Source: a virus
Reading direction: 5' to 3' (one strand)
Virus record (IMG/VR): IMGVR_UViG_3300028920_000316
Coordinates: 1-20,118 of that record
Length of the DNA: 20,118 nt
Shown piece after piece: positions 8,917 to 16,710 of this stretch. Under the pieces are notes generated by a model. That model was not told the DNA's origin. It did no database searches and saw only the letters and a program-made list of their open reading frames with translations. Every line of letters begins with the position of its first letter. Position 1 is the stretch's first letter. A program made the position numbers and the translations under genes.

Positions 8917-10106
8917 TATTCAGTGTCCGTGCTAAGCATTACAATGTTGCATGTCCAGTATGATGCTCTGAGAGATACATCACCACCAATGGCCTGCGCA
9001 TGCAGTGTTACATTTTCATTGGCGTCAATCGACTGTACCCACGTAATGGGGATGGAAGTCCAACACTGATCATTTACAAGGTAGCCAATACCGTCGGCCG
9101 GGCCGCCGAGGCTGGACAGGTCACCAAGACCGGTGACATAAACGCCCTCAGGTCTAGCGTAGTTCTGAACAACGACTGATCCTCCAACCTTTACTTTAAA
9201 GGCTACCCTGTATTGTGTTGATTCTGCCCCAGCTTGACTGTTTGCTGTTCTTATCTGCATAAGAGCCTGTATCAAATATGTTCCGTCTGTTGGAATATCA
9301 ATTGAATACCCACTAGACAAAGACATCCCACCGCGAAGATTTGCAGACGAAGCAAGAACAAGTGAGGACTCTGTTGATGTCGTATATTGATGAGCGGTTT
9401 CGTTACTACCGGAAAACTTTCCGTGCGCGAACAGAGACGGCGCTGTCATCACCCACTGCCCTGTTGACGCATTCCAGATCGGAGAAACACCGGAAACGCT
9501 CGGGTATGCGTATGTCCAGTTCCCATTTGCATCTGCCGCGTATGGGATTGATCCAAGAACACCAGGGGCTGGAGAGGTTATTACGCCAACACCATTGTTA
9601 ACACTTGCGGCAAGACCACCGCCATAGTCTGGGCTTACCGTGAGGTTCGTTAGACCACCTCCGTCGCCACCGAGACCGGACAGGTCGCCAAGTCCAGAGT
9701 GCCAGATTGTGCCAGAGGTAATAGCCATCCATTCAGTATAGGTTGGCTCAGTGTCCATGTCCCCCGCTGTTGCGCCGTCGGCATATTCAATGACGATGGC
9801 GTCTCCAGTGACGCCCCCTCCAGACCAGTCAGCTTCGGCTCTGATTCTTACCTGGAAGTCTCCGGTTGAGTTGTGAATTCTATAGCCGTTCTTCGCGTCC
9901 GGTCCCACCACTCTGAGTTCGTCAAAGTATTTGTTTGACCCAACAGTAGCAACGGATGCAAGCGCAGCCTTGATGACAACGTCTGTTGATAGTCCGGGTG
10001 ATGACGCAAGGAATTGAAGAATGCCAGTTGCGAGAGCCATTACGCTCTCGTCAATCTGGTTCGCTCTTGTCTGACCAGTAATTAGGCTACCACTGATTTC
10101 TGGCAT
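8916..10106 (-). CDS. Tail fibre with C1q/TNF-like C-terminal domain (396 aa)
   Basis: The N-terminal part is helical and simple (NQIDESVMALATGILQFL), probably the attachment part. Residues 80-130 are beta-rich. The segment GLGDLSGLGG occurs at 138-147 and recurs as GLGDLSSLGG at 326-335. Residues about 222-393 fit a C1q/TNF-like jelly roll: LFAHGKFSGSN, IPTDGTYLIQALMQIRTA, YRVAFKVKVGGSVVVQNYA, SIPITWVQSIDANENVTLHA and the final WTCNIVMLSTDTE. C1q-like heads trimerise and are common on phage fibres, so a receptor- or glycan-binding role is likely. The gene lies between adaptor and nozzle, suggesting attachment near the head-tail collar. Its start is TAATG-coupled with a strong GGAGGAATA upstream. 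Confidence 0.75.
   Translation of the reverse strand: MPEISGSLITGQTRANQIDESVMALATGILQFLASSPGLSTDVVIKAALASVATVGSNKYFDELRVVGPDAKNGYRIHNSTGDFQVRIRAEADWSGGGVTGDAIVIEYADGATAGDMDTEPTYTEWMAITSGTIWHSGLGDLSGLGGDGGGLTNLTVSPDYGGGLAASVNNGVGVITSPAPGVLGSIPYAADANGNWTYAYPSVSGVSPIWNASTGQWVMTAPSLFAHGKFSGSNETAHQYTTSTESSLVLASSANLRGGMSLSSGYSIDIPTDGTYLIQALMQIRTANSQAGAESTQYRVAFKVKVGGSVVVQNYARPEGVYVTGLGDLSSLGGPADGIGYLVNDQCWTSIPITWVQSIDANENVTLHAQAIGGDVSLRASYWTCNIVMLSTDTE
9102..9131 (-). repeat. Second copy of fibre repeat GLGDLSSLGG
   Basis: These 30 bases encode residues 326-335, inside what should be the C1q-like fold, and match the copy at 9666-9695 in 25 of 30 positions. It probably forms a loop inserted between strands of the jelly roll. 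Confidence 0.85.
9666..9695 (-). repeat. First copy of fibre repeat GLGDLSGLGG
   Basis: These 30 bases encode residues 138-147 of the C1q-type fibre and match the copy at 9102-9131 in 25 of 30 positions. It lies just before a Gly-rich linker (DGGGLTNL). Confidence 0.85.
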
Positions 10107-10759
10107 TATTCCTCCAGGTATCCAGGCTCAGTGCTCTGAGCCTCCTTGCCAGAACTCTTGGATCTAGCATGTTCAATTAGAAACTGTCTTCTAAGTTTTT
10201 CGTATTTGGAATTGAAGATTGGATACCTTTTATCTTCAATGAGGTATAGACACACCTCTCCCAGGGTGCCATATCTGATGACATCCCAGGCGTATTCTAG
10301 GTATTTGTTTGTCGAAGTGTCGCCAGTTAGATCGGCGGGGTATCCGTAAAATTTAAACGTTAGTGTTAGTTCTTCATCTGGGATTGGCCCAAGAATCATC
10401 TTGTGACCCCAGATTGTATAGCTTGCTAGATCGCCAGTTGCTGTGACATTCTGGTACTTCTTCTCAAACGCATCCGGTGGCATATACTCCACCCTGTGAA
10501 TGTTGCTGGAAGAGTCCGTGTACCACAGCGAGAACGGTCTGCTGAATTTATTTGTGAGACCAGTTTGTAGGTCCACACTGTCTGAGCCAGCCTTGACAGT
10601 AATGTTCTCCGTGAATTCGTTAAACATGGAGTCATGTCTTGCCAGCTCAGAGATGATGCTGTTGATAATTTCTTTCGCAGGATCATCTTCAAGTCTTTGA
10701 CCAGTGTGGTCTACCCATCCCCTCACACTTGAAATTAGAGTGCTGAGGTTTTTGTCCAT
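10106..10759 (-). CDS. Head-tail adaptor protein (217 aa)
   Basis: The adaptor forms the ring beneath the portal that joins it to the tail nozzle. Evidence: helix at the start (STLISSVRGWVDHTGQRLED) followed by a second (AKEIINSIISELARHD), a central beta region with FSRPFSLWYTD and YMPPDAFEKKY, then IWGHKMILGPIPDEELTLTF and FYGYPADL, and a helical C-terminus (YEKLRRQFLIEHARSKSS). This pattern of PxxFxxxY plus GPxPDxxxTLxF plus YYxxP is shared by podoviral adaptor families, including the SU10-type adaptor, and agrees with the capsid type. The start lacks a strong ribosome-binding site (GGAG about 11 bases upstream). The stop overlaps the next start as TAATG. Confidence 0.8.
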   Translation of the reverse strand: MDKNLSTLISSVRGWVDHTGQRLEDDPAKEIINSIISELARHDSMFNEFTENITVKAGSDSVDLQTGLTNKFSRPFSLWYTDSSSNIHRVEYMPPDAFEKKYQNVTATGDLASYTIWGHKMILGPIPDEELTLTFKFYGYPADLTGDTSTNKYLEYAWDVIRYGTLGEVCLYLIEDKRYPIFNSKYEKLRRQFLIEHARSKSSGKEAQSTEPGYLEE

Positions 10760-10763
10760 TTAA

Positions 10764-11270
10764 CTAAACTCCAAGTTTTAGTCTAATGGCCCTTCTGAGT
10801 CTAGTTGTTGAACCCGCTTTATCTGGTGTATCGTCTTCAATTCCAAGTTCTGCTGCGAGTTCCTGGATATCGGCAACGCGCATTCTAGTGATTTCGGTTG
10901 CCGTCAAAGATGAAATCCAATTACCTTCTTTTAGGTCGGCAGACTCTTCTTCCCTCTGTTCTTCTGGCTGCTCCTCAACATCGTCAACGTTGTCATCAAC
11001 AATATCAAGAATATCTTCTTCAAAGAATGGATCAGCCTTCTGGGCCATAACCTCAGTCACAGCGGCTTCCATCTCCTTGTTCTTCGGCGCGATCAAAGAA
11101 ACGCCTTCAGGGGCGGGGATCTCAAAGATCCTCGCACCCCAAAGGTCGTTTTGTTCGATCAAACGCTGAAGAGAAGACAAGTCAGTTTCAAAGAACCCAT
11201 TCGAAAATTTGATTCTGCTCCCAATTCTAAGATTGGGTACCATCTGACAAGAATATCTCTTCAGAGCCAT
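10764..11270 (-). CDS. Acidic head-completion candidate with SAP/HeH-like C-terminus (168 aa)
   Basis: I set the start at the ATG at 11270 (MALKRYSCQMVPNLRIGS), because TAGGGAG lies four bases upstream; a longer frame to 11345 adds a Cys/Arg-rich leader that only overlaps the previous gene. Residues 1-55 look like a compact folded domain (IKFSNGFFETDLSSLQRLI). Residues about 80-125 are strongly acidic (DILDIVDDNVDDVEEQPEE). The C-terminal 40 residues (MRVADIQELAAELGI, then TTRLRRAIRLKLG) resemble the helix-extended loop-helix SAP/HeH/Rho-N type, which often binds nucleic acid. Its place between the small head proteins and the adaptor suggests a connector or minor head role. Function is inferred. 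Confidence 0.72.
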   Translation of the reverse strand: MALKRYSCQMVPNLRIGSRIKFSNGFFETDLSSLQRLIEQNDLWGARIFEIPAPEGVSLIAPKNKEMEAAVTEVMAQKADPFFEEDILDIVDDNVDDVEEQPEEQREEESADLKEGNWISSLTATEITRMRVADIQELAAELGIEDDTPDKAGSTTRLRRAIRLKLGV

Positions 11271-11278
11271 GATTCTCC

Positions 11279-11605
11279 CTAGTTGGTTCCCATGTAGAAG
11301 CAACGCACAACATCTCCATCGTTGAGGTCGTCGGCTGACACACACGCGACAAGCGCTCCGGCGTCACCGTCTGCCTCATAAGCAAGGAGCTTAGATGTTG
11401 CAACATTGAAGAAGAGAACCGTTCCGCCCGCTGATGTTGCCTGAGGCGAAAGAATGTGAATAGATTCAAGATCCAGATCGGAAGCGGCGATTGCCCACCC
11501 GCCGTCCGGGTATGAGTCGTCAAGCGTAATGTCAACGACACCAAACACTTCGTTTTGGCAACCAATCGGAGTCTTTTCGACTACATTAGTGAATGAAAGT
11601 GCCAT
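11279..11605 (-). CDS. Small head protein B, tandem paralogue (108 aa)
   Basis: This is the second member of the pair that follows the capsid gene. It shares with protein A the segments GVVDITLDD (22-30) and DGDVVRCFYMG (96-106) and a similar length and acidic beta-rich character, while the middle (LLAYEADGDAGALVACVS) has diverged. It may be a second decoration protein or form a heteromer with protein A on the capsid surface. The ribosome-binding site is AAGGAG within the last codons of gene A. Its stop TAG forms the beginning of TAGGGAG, the ribosome-binding site of the next gene. Confidence 0.75.
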   Translation of the reverse strand: MALSFTNVVEKTPIGCQNEVFGVVDITLDDSYPDGGWAIAASDLDLESIHILSPQATSAGGTVLFFNVATSKLLAYEADGDAGALVACVSADDLNDGDVVRCFYMGTN

Positions 11606-11608
11606 AGC

Positions 11609-11944
11609 TTATGCTCCTTCGTAGTAGCAGTAGATTACAGCTCCGTCAAGGATGTCCACATCGGTGCTTGGAGATCCGGTGTCTGCATCATAGATTGTCC
11701 AGTATTGATTGGCGTATGACCAATCAAGTTCATATCTGTCGTCGTCTGTGCCCACTACACCAGAGATGGGGGTGAGCTGATACAGCGTGCTGCAATTGGG
11801 GTTTACGTCCTCAGCATCAATGCTGTAGGTGCTTGCCGGGTCGGCAGAAGCGTCATCGGCCATTGTGATATTTACATAGCCACAGTGAACACCTGGACGA
11901 CTCTTGTCTACCCATGATTTTACGATCGAATATGTGTGAGCCAT
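11609..11944 (-). CDS. Small head protein A, tandem paralogue (111 aa)
   Basis: This is the first gene after the capsid gene, read from an ATG with AAAGGAG six bases upstream. It is beta-rich, acidic and without membrane segments. Residues 22-31 (GYVNITMADD) and 100-110 (DGAVIYCYYEG) match residues 22-30 and 96-106 of the following gene in the same register, indicating an old tandem duplication. Position directly behind the capsid gene suggests a capsid decoration (cement) or head-fibre protein, a place where such genes are often found. No named family is recognised, so the role remains inference. The next gene starts four bases after the TAA stop. Confidence 0.75.
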   Translation of the reverse strand: MAHTYSIVKSWVDKSRPGVHCGYVNITMADDASADPASTYSIDAEDVNPNCSTLYQLTPISGVVGTDDDRYELDWSYANQYWTIYDADTGSPSTDVDILDGAVIYCYYEGA

Positions 11945-11956
11945 TGTGTCTCCTTT

Positions 11957-11988
11957 AAAGAATTAAGGGGGAGGGATTACCTCCCCCC
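11957..11988 (-). terminator. GC-rich hairpin after the capsid gene (terminator or mRNA-stabilising stem)
   Basis: Read on the minus strand, GGGGGGAGG (11988-11980), loop TAATC (11979-11975), CCTCCCCC (11974-11967), then TTAATTCTTT (11966-11957). The stem has eight perfect, nearly all-GC pairs. The following tract is T-rich but interrupted, so this may be a weak intrinsic terminator that lowers expression of genes downstream of the capsid gene, or a stem that protects the capsid mRNA 3' end. It sits in the only intergenic gap above 50 bases in the window, between the capsid stop and the ribosome-binding site AAAGGAG of the next gene. Confidence 0.7.
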
Positions 11989-11995
11989 AATTATG

Positions 11996-13237
11996 CTATG
12001 CCTGGAAGGCAGCAGCGTTCTTGAAGAGACCGTGAGTTGAGGCGTGTCTGATTTCAAGACCAGCTTCAGTCAAGAACTCATGAACAATGGCGTCCTGACC
12101 GTTGCCCTGACGATCTTTCAGGTACTTGGTGTCGCGGCCCTTAAGCGGACGATAGACCATGTTGGACGTATCGATCACAAGACCCCAGTCGTTGAATCCT
12201 GAGTTCTGGCTTAGGAGCGGGTGACCCTTCAGCATAAGTGATCCGTATGGGGTTTCCCAACGCATCAGCTTCATGCCGAACGCTTCACTGGTAGGAACAA
12301 GTCCAATGTGTCCATATGCAGCCGCCATTGAGTTGAGGGTCGTAAGAGCCTTGTTACCACATAGGCAAAGCTTTTCGTCTCTGCTGTTCGGCACAAGGAA
12401 TACGTCCTCAAGGAAGCTTTCCCATCCAGCCTTGGTTACAACGTTGCTGAAGTCAGTCACGTTGGTTGTACCAAGTCTCTCAACGAATCCACCAGTAGTG
12501 CGCTCATACAGACCGCTTCCACCGGCTGCAACAGCAGACTGATTCTTCTTACCGAAGATCCATGCCCACTCCTGCTCAATCGCGTGACGTTCCGCTGCCA
12601 TGCGCTTCAGTTCGGTCTCAATGTCACCAGTACGCAGGTAGGTTTCCTTCGCTGTACCAGTTAGGTGAAGCGGAGTACGGAAAATCTGCGTGTAGTTGGT
12701 GATTACGGTGCTGTCGTGTGTGATTGCCCGTGGGGTATCCGCACCTTCAGCGTTGCGTGTGCCGATGATTAGGATGTAGTCACCGGTCTCAACATTGGCT
12801 TTGTCATCTGACGAAGCGTTGCCACCGCGTGTGTTTACATCAATGTACGGCTTGCTACTCTGGCTGGCGTCTTTGCCTGAGCCAGTGATCCACAGGACTT
12901 CCTGGGTGCGCTCTACGATTGCAACCTGACCATCACGGAAGTAGTAGTCTGGGTTGCTGTCGCTTGAGGTGTCCAGGTAGATGCGTGTGCAATCATCAAG
13001 GTCTGACGAAGAAGCCGAGTCCGTAGTGTCAAAGTCAATCATTGCACGCTGCGGGGGAAGACCCTTTTCAAAGATGTTGAAGACGGGGTCGTTTGTTGTT
13101 TCGCTCTTCAGTCTTCCTGAAATAGAAGTTAGAATAGCAGGCGAGTTCGGGTATAGGTAGAGAATCTTGTCACGAAAGTTTTCGGGACGTTCGTCAGAAC
13201 TCCAAGATCCTGTTCCTCTCATTCCTAGTACAGCCAC
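11996..13237 (-). CDS. Major capsid protein, SU10/DUF5309-like (413 aa)
   Basis: This is the HK97-fold shell protein. Order (portal, scaffold, this gene, small head proteins, adaptor), length and sequence agree. Features consistent with the SU10/DUF5309 group as I know it: an N-terminal arm with PENFRDKILYLYPNSPAIL (residues 18-36), a TQIFRTPLHLTGTA segment (183-196), the spine helix with KRMAAERHAIEQEWAWIFGK (211-230) followed by TGGF, an A-domain region with GWESFLEDVFLVPNSRDEKL, then CGNKALTTL, YGSLMLKGHPLL, and a final FLTEAGLEIRHASTHGLF. The start codon is GTG: AGGAGA lies five bases upstream of it, whereas the next ATG (residue 6) has no comparable site. A hairpin follows the stop. No signs of a cleaved N-terminal delta domain are seen; the separate scaffold makes one unnecessary. 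Confidence 0.88.
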   Translation of the reverse strand: MAVLGMRGTGSWSSDERPENFRDKILYLYPNSPAILTSISGRLKSETTNDPVFNIFEKGLPPQRAMIDFDTTDSASSSDLDDCTRIYLDTSSDSNPDYYFRDGQVAIVERTQEVLWITGSGKDASQSSKPYIDVNTRGGNASSDDKANVETGDYILIIGTRNAEGADTPRAITHDSTVITNYTQIFRTPLHLTGTAKETYLRTGDIETELKRMAAERHAIEQEWAWIFGKKNQSAVAAGGSGLYERTTGGFVERLGTTNVTDFSNVVTKAGWESFLEDVFLVPNSRDEKLCLCGNKALTTLNSMAAAYGHIGLVPTSEAFGMKLMRWETPYGSLMLKGHPLLSQNSGFNDWGLVIDTSNMVYRPLKGRDTKYLKDRQGNGQDAIVHEFLTEAGLEIRHASTHGLFKNAAAFQA

Positions 13238-13242
13238 GGTAA

Positions 13243-13248
13243 TCTCCT
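13243..13248 (-). promoter_or_regulatory. Ribosome-binding site that sets the GTG start of the capsid gene
   Basis: On the minus strand AGGAGA is followed by TTACC and then GTG. Spacing of five bases is ideal, and this site decides in favour of GTG at 13237 over the in-frame ATG at 13222. It is one of few junctions here where the start is separated from the preceding stop by more than about 12 bases. Confidence 0.75.
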
Positions 13249-13264
13249 CTCAGAGATATGTGAC

Positions 13265-14395
13265 CTACAAATCCATCCACGTCTCCTTGGCTGACATCTC
13301 ATCTTCAGTTGGTTCTGGAGTGGCCTGTGTCCCAGGTTTTACACCTCCGCCTTCACCTGTTGCAAATCTTCGGTTATCTTCGTTCTTCTTGCCGGAAAGC
13401 TTTTTCTTGTGATCAGCCGCAGCCATCTCAACTAGCTTCTCATGGTGAAGTCCGATGTAGATATCCCTCAGAACGCTTGGGTCTGAAAGCAGTGCTTGTA
13501 CGGGTGGATTGAGTTTTTCAGTCACATAGTTCAAGAATTTATCTTGATTGTCAATGGACTTGAGAGGTTCGAAGATTCCACCTTCGTCTGCGATACCGCC
13601 AAGAATTGATCTGAACTGACCCTCTACGGTTTGGTGTGTTTCGCGCACAGCCCTCGTCTGTGTTTCATTGAGGACTGATCCAACAACGGATTCAAGCTGG
13701 GCAAGGCGCGTGAACATCTCGTCTCTCAGAGAAACGATGCCAGTAATAGCTTTCGGATACAGGTCCTTTGCATCCTCATCAATCCAGCCGTCTTTGACAA
13801 GCTGTTCGACTTCTGACTCATAATGAGCCATCATCTGCTGAGGTGTTAGCTTAGGCTGTTCCTGCTGCTGCTTTTCCTGTTGCGCTCTCTGCTGACGTTC
13901 ATACTCTTGCTGCTGTCGCTGTTGTTCAATCTGCTCAATCCTGGCAAGCTTGGCTTCATACTCCTTCAGCTTCTGCTGAGTTTCCTCATGCCTCTTCTGG
14001 AAGTACGTCTGCTGCTCTGCGCTTGTGAACACCTTCGCTCGTAGTTCGGGGTTCTCTTGTAGATCGGCAAGCGTGTATTTCTTGCCCTTATACTTAAACG
14101 TTACCTCTGACTCAGGTTCCTCTTCCTTCTCTCCTTCTTCGTCCGATGGTTGATGTTCTTCCCCTTCCGGCTCAGGCTTTGCCTCTTCGCCCTCAGGCTC
14201 TTCGGCAGTGGTGTCGGCTTGGGGGTCTTCGGGTTCCTCGCCCTGTGGCTGTGTGTCGCTCTCCGCGTCACCGTCAGGAGTGATCTCCTCGGCGGGGAGT
14301 CCGGCGTCACTCAGAAGATCGTCCATCCCGTCATCAGGCTCAACATAGCCTTCGACTTCTGGAGTCTCTTTGGGGGCTTCTTTTTTCTTCGTCAT
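13265..14395 (-). CDS. Capsid scaffolding protein (376 aa)
   Basis: Scaffolding proteins guide assembly of the empty procapsid and then leave. This one has the expected composition and position just upstream of the capsid gene. Residues 1-97 are extremely acidic and proline-rich (many Glu, Asp, Pro). Residues about 98-125 contain VTFKYKGKKYTLADLQENPE, a short motif of the sort common in phage scaffolds. Residues about 128-185 form a Gln/Glu-rich coiled coil (for example QKLKEYEAKLARIEQIEQQ). The remainder is helical and ends with a basic patch (DHKKKLSGKKNEDNRR) followed by an acidic tail ending in ETWMDL, which may be the capsid-binding end. No protease domain is visible. Start is TAATG-coupled with GAGGAGATC just upstream. 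Confidence 0.85.
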   Translation of the reverse strand: MTKKKEAPKETPEVEGYVEPDDGMDDLLSDAGLPAEEITPDGDAESDTQPQGEEPEDPQADTTAEEPEGEEAKPEPEGEEHQPSDEEGEKEEEPESEVTFKYKGKKYTLADLQENPELRAKVFTSAEQQTYFQKRHEETQQKLKEYEAKLARIEQIEQQRQQQEYERQQRAQQEKQQQEQPKLTPQQMMAHYESEVEQLVKDGWIDEDAKDLYPKAITGIVSLRDEMFTRLAQLESVVGSVLNETQTRAVRETHQTVEGQFRSILGGIADEGGIFEPLKSIDNQDKFLNYVTEKLNPPVQALLSDPSVLRDIYIGLHHEKLVEMAAADHKKKLSGKKNEDNRRFATGEGGGVKPGTQATPEPTEDEMSAKETWMDL

Positions 14396-14745
14396 TAGAT
14401 CTCCTCAAAAACTGTTGGTTTTTTGCCCTCGGCAACACACGCTTCGATATACCGTTTTCTCTTTGTTTCGAATTCGGCTACGATTCGGCGTGGGGCTGCG
14501 AGTTCTTGGAAAATAGATTGCACCTGTCCAATAATCAAAACTGCCTTAGAGGCTGGGTCTTGACCCTGAAACCCTGCAATCTTTCTACCAGCTTCAAGAA
14601 TAAGTTGTTCCTTTTTATCCTCCCATAGCTTGTCTTCGCCTCTAAGTCTAATCTTCGCACGCTCATACACCGGAGCCATGGCAGCAAGCACTGACTGCAT
14701 GCTGGCCGTTGACTGGACCGGAGAGTGAGTTTGTTCTTGGTACAT
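14395..14745 (-). CDS. Small helical protein between portal and scaffold (116 aa)
   Basis: I do not recognise the family. The protein is predicted mostly helical: a short Ser/Gln-rich N-terminus, then charged amphipathic stretches (YERAKIRLRGEDKLWEDKKE, then ILEAGRKIAGF) and a final basic helix (FETKRKRYIEACVAEGKK). It lacks membrane segments. It starts eight bases after the portal stop with a TAGGAGAG ribosome-binding site and its stop overlaps the scaffold start as TAATG, so it is probably co-translated with the scaffold. A role in head assembly is likely from context alone, for instance as a scaffold partner or minor head protein. Confidence 0.75.
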   Translation of the reverse strand: MYQEQTHSPVQSTASMQSVLAAMAPVYERAKIRLRGEDKLWEDKKEQLILEAGRKIAGFQGQDPASKAVLIIGQVQSIFQELAAPRRIVAEFETKRKRYIEACVAEGKKPTVFEEI

Positions 14746-14752
14746 AACTCTC

Positions 14753-16699
14753 CTACATCATTGGGTTGCCCATTTCATCAACAGGCACCATGTTCCCATC
14801 CTGCACGCCCTGCTCAACCTGCTGGTCATCCATGACCTGTGGTGGCGGTGGCAGTTCGGTGTAGAACCTGTCAATGTTTCTGGCACCCATGGTTCTGAAT
14901 CCTTCCTTGAGGATCGCGTTAACATCTGGAACCATACCGTCGTTTGGCTGGATGCCCATCTGCTGCATAAGAGGAACGAACCTCATTACTGATTCAGCGA
15001 TCTGCATCCATGTGCTAGCCTGTCTAACTGGATCTGGCGGAAGAATGCCATCGTTTGGAACGTAGTCGTAGTTACCCTGAATCAACTCCCTGTTCCCGAA
15101 GACGTGCTGGTTGTTAGAGATCGCCGCGTCTTCTCCGGCGATTCTGTACATCTGGTCAAGCGAAGTGTACTGGAGCCTGTTGGCAATAAGTCTCTTCGCC
15201 AGCGGATTGATTGCCATCGCGTCGATCATTCTGGCAAGGATCGTAATCCTCTGTGAGGCAGATGCGTTGATAACCTGGATCTCTCCAAGCGTTCTCTTGT
15301 CGGGAGTCGGCATGCCCATCTGTGGGTCGTTCGCCGCAGACATGCGCTGGGCAAGCTGGAACAAGTTCGCAACAGCACTAAGGTGCGGAGCGGTTACGTC
15401 GCCAACCTGCATCTGGTGAACGAACTGGTCAACTGAGTATCCACCAGACATGATCAGCTCTTCACCAAGCTGTGTGAGCCTCATGTGTCTGGCCGGTCCT
15501 GGGTTCTGCACGTCGTACTCTTCGATGAGAGCTGGCGCGTAGATCATGGCATCATTAAGGTGGCGCATTAGGTTCTGGAGGTGTGAGTTGTACATCCAGT
15601 CCATGTAGCGCTGTAGGCCATCAAGGCTCTCAATCATTCCTGGGTTGAACGCAGAGTGGAAGTCCGGGTCTGACTCGGCAACAGAGTAGGTGAACTGCTG
15701 GTGATCATACGGGCACGGGTGTGCTCTGATGATCACGGCATCGTCGGCCCACGTGAACCACCAGATTTCCGGTGACTCTTTCTCTGACAGTTTCCATTCC
15801 TTCGGGATGATCTTGACCTGCATGTGGTCAAGCTGGTGTGTACCCTGGTCGGTTTCGTCGATATCGTTCTCGGAGAACCCGCCAACACCAAGGTCGGTCC
15901 CGTCGTCTGTGTCTCTGCTCTTAGATGACGAAATCTTTTGTAGCTTGTCAACATTGAAGTACGGACCACCGTTGTTCTGCGCACGCTCAATGAGGTACAT
16001 GCGTCCACGGTGGAACCGGTGCCCAACGAACTCACCCTCCTGCGGGCTGGCAATCGGAATTCTTGGGTCTGGGTAATACTCAAAAGGATTCACCGGAGTC
16101 CACAGGTTGTGTTCCTTGACAACGCCATAAACGGTGTCATGGAATGTCAGCGGAGGCCCACCCATGATCGGTGATGGAACCTCAGTTGTGATAACCTTGT
16201 TCCCGTATTCACTCGTCCATGAGTCATACATGATGCCGCAGCCGAACTTAAGTGAGTCCTGGCACATGGCATACACTGATCTGAACGCGCCCATCTCTTC
16301 AAGGTCATACGCTACCATTGACTCAAGAATTCTTGATGGCTCAACGTCCTCTGGACCTCTGCCCCTGAGCTGAATCATTGGCTCTCTTGAACCAAAGATC
16401 GACATCAACTGGGTAAGAAGAACTCGGAGAATTGAATAGGACGCGGGCACAACGATGGCCCGGTCGAACGGCATCTCTTTCGTATCGTTGTCCGTTGACC
16501 CGTCCGCCCTCTTCGCTTTGCGCGTGAGGTCAATGTACATCCTCATCTTGTTATTGGTAGAACGCCACTGGTCCTTTCGGCTTGAGATGTGAGACTCAGC
16601 CGAATCTCTTCTTGCAAGCAGTTTGGCAAGCACCTCTTGGTGAAGAGAACCGGAAGGCTCAAGTCTGGTTTCAATAGGTTCGTCAAGAACTTCTACCAT
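14753..16699 (-). CDS. Portal protein (648 aa)
   Basis: The portal forms the dodecameric DNA channel at one capsid vertex and docks the terminase. The call rests on position directly after the terminase nuclease and before the scaffold and capsid genes, on length in the usual range for podoviral portals, and on sequence character: a helical N-terminus (LLARRDSAESHISSRKDQW), the region ELPFDRAIVVPASYSILR-like segment near residue 80, an aromatic wing region (LWTPVNPFEYYPDPRIP), the helix with GLQRYMDWMYNSHLQNLM near residue 370, and a long helical C-terminus with RITILARMIDAMAINPLAKR. The C-terminal tail is rich in Gln, Met and Pro. The ATG is preceded by TAGGGAGGAT, whose TAG is the terminase stop. 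The next gene begins eight bases after the portal stop. Confidence 0.88.
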   Translation of the reverse strand: MVEVLDEPIETRLEPSGSLHQEVLAKLLARRDSAESHISSRKDQWRSTNNKMRMYIDLTRKAKRADGSTDNDTKEMPFDRAIVVPASYSILRVLLTQLMSIFGSREPMIQLRGRGPEDVEPSRILESMVAYDLEEMGAFRSVYAMCQDSLKFGCGIMYDSWTSEYGNKVITTEVPSPIMGGPPLTFHDTVYGVVKEHNLWTPVNPFEYYPDPRIPIASPQEGEFVGHRFHRGRMYLIERAQNNGGPYFNVDKLQKISSSKSRDTDDGTDLGVGGFSENDIDETDQGTHQLDHMQVKIIPKEWKLSEKESPEIWWFTWADDAVIIRAHPCPYDHQQFTYSVAESDPDFHSAFNPGMIESLDGLQRYMDWMYNSHLQNLMRHLNDAMIYAPALIEEYDVQNPGPARHMRLTQLGEELIMSGGYSVDQFVHQMQVGDVTAPHLSAVANLFQLAQRMSAANDPQMGMPTPDKRTLGEIQVINASASQRITILARMIDAMAINPLAKRLIANRLQYTSLDQMYRIAGEDAAISNNQHVFGNRELIQGNYDYVPNDGILPPDPVRQASTWMQIAESVMRFVPLMQQMGIQPNDGMVPDVNAILKEGFRTMGARNIDRFYTELPPPPQVMDDQQVEQGVQDGNMVPVDEMGNPMM

Positions 16700-16710
16700 C
16701 CAGATCCTCC

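Noticed and set aside
11271-11345. 25-residue N-terminal extension of the SAP/HeH-tailed protein
   Set aside because: It overlaps the previous gene, is Cys/Arg-rich and lacks a ribosome-binding site, whereas the ATG at 11270 has TAGGGAG.
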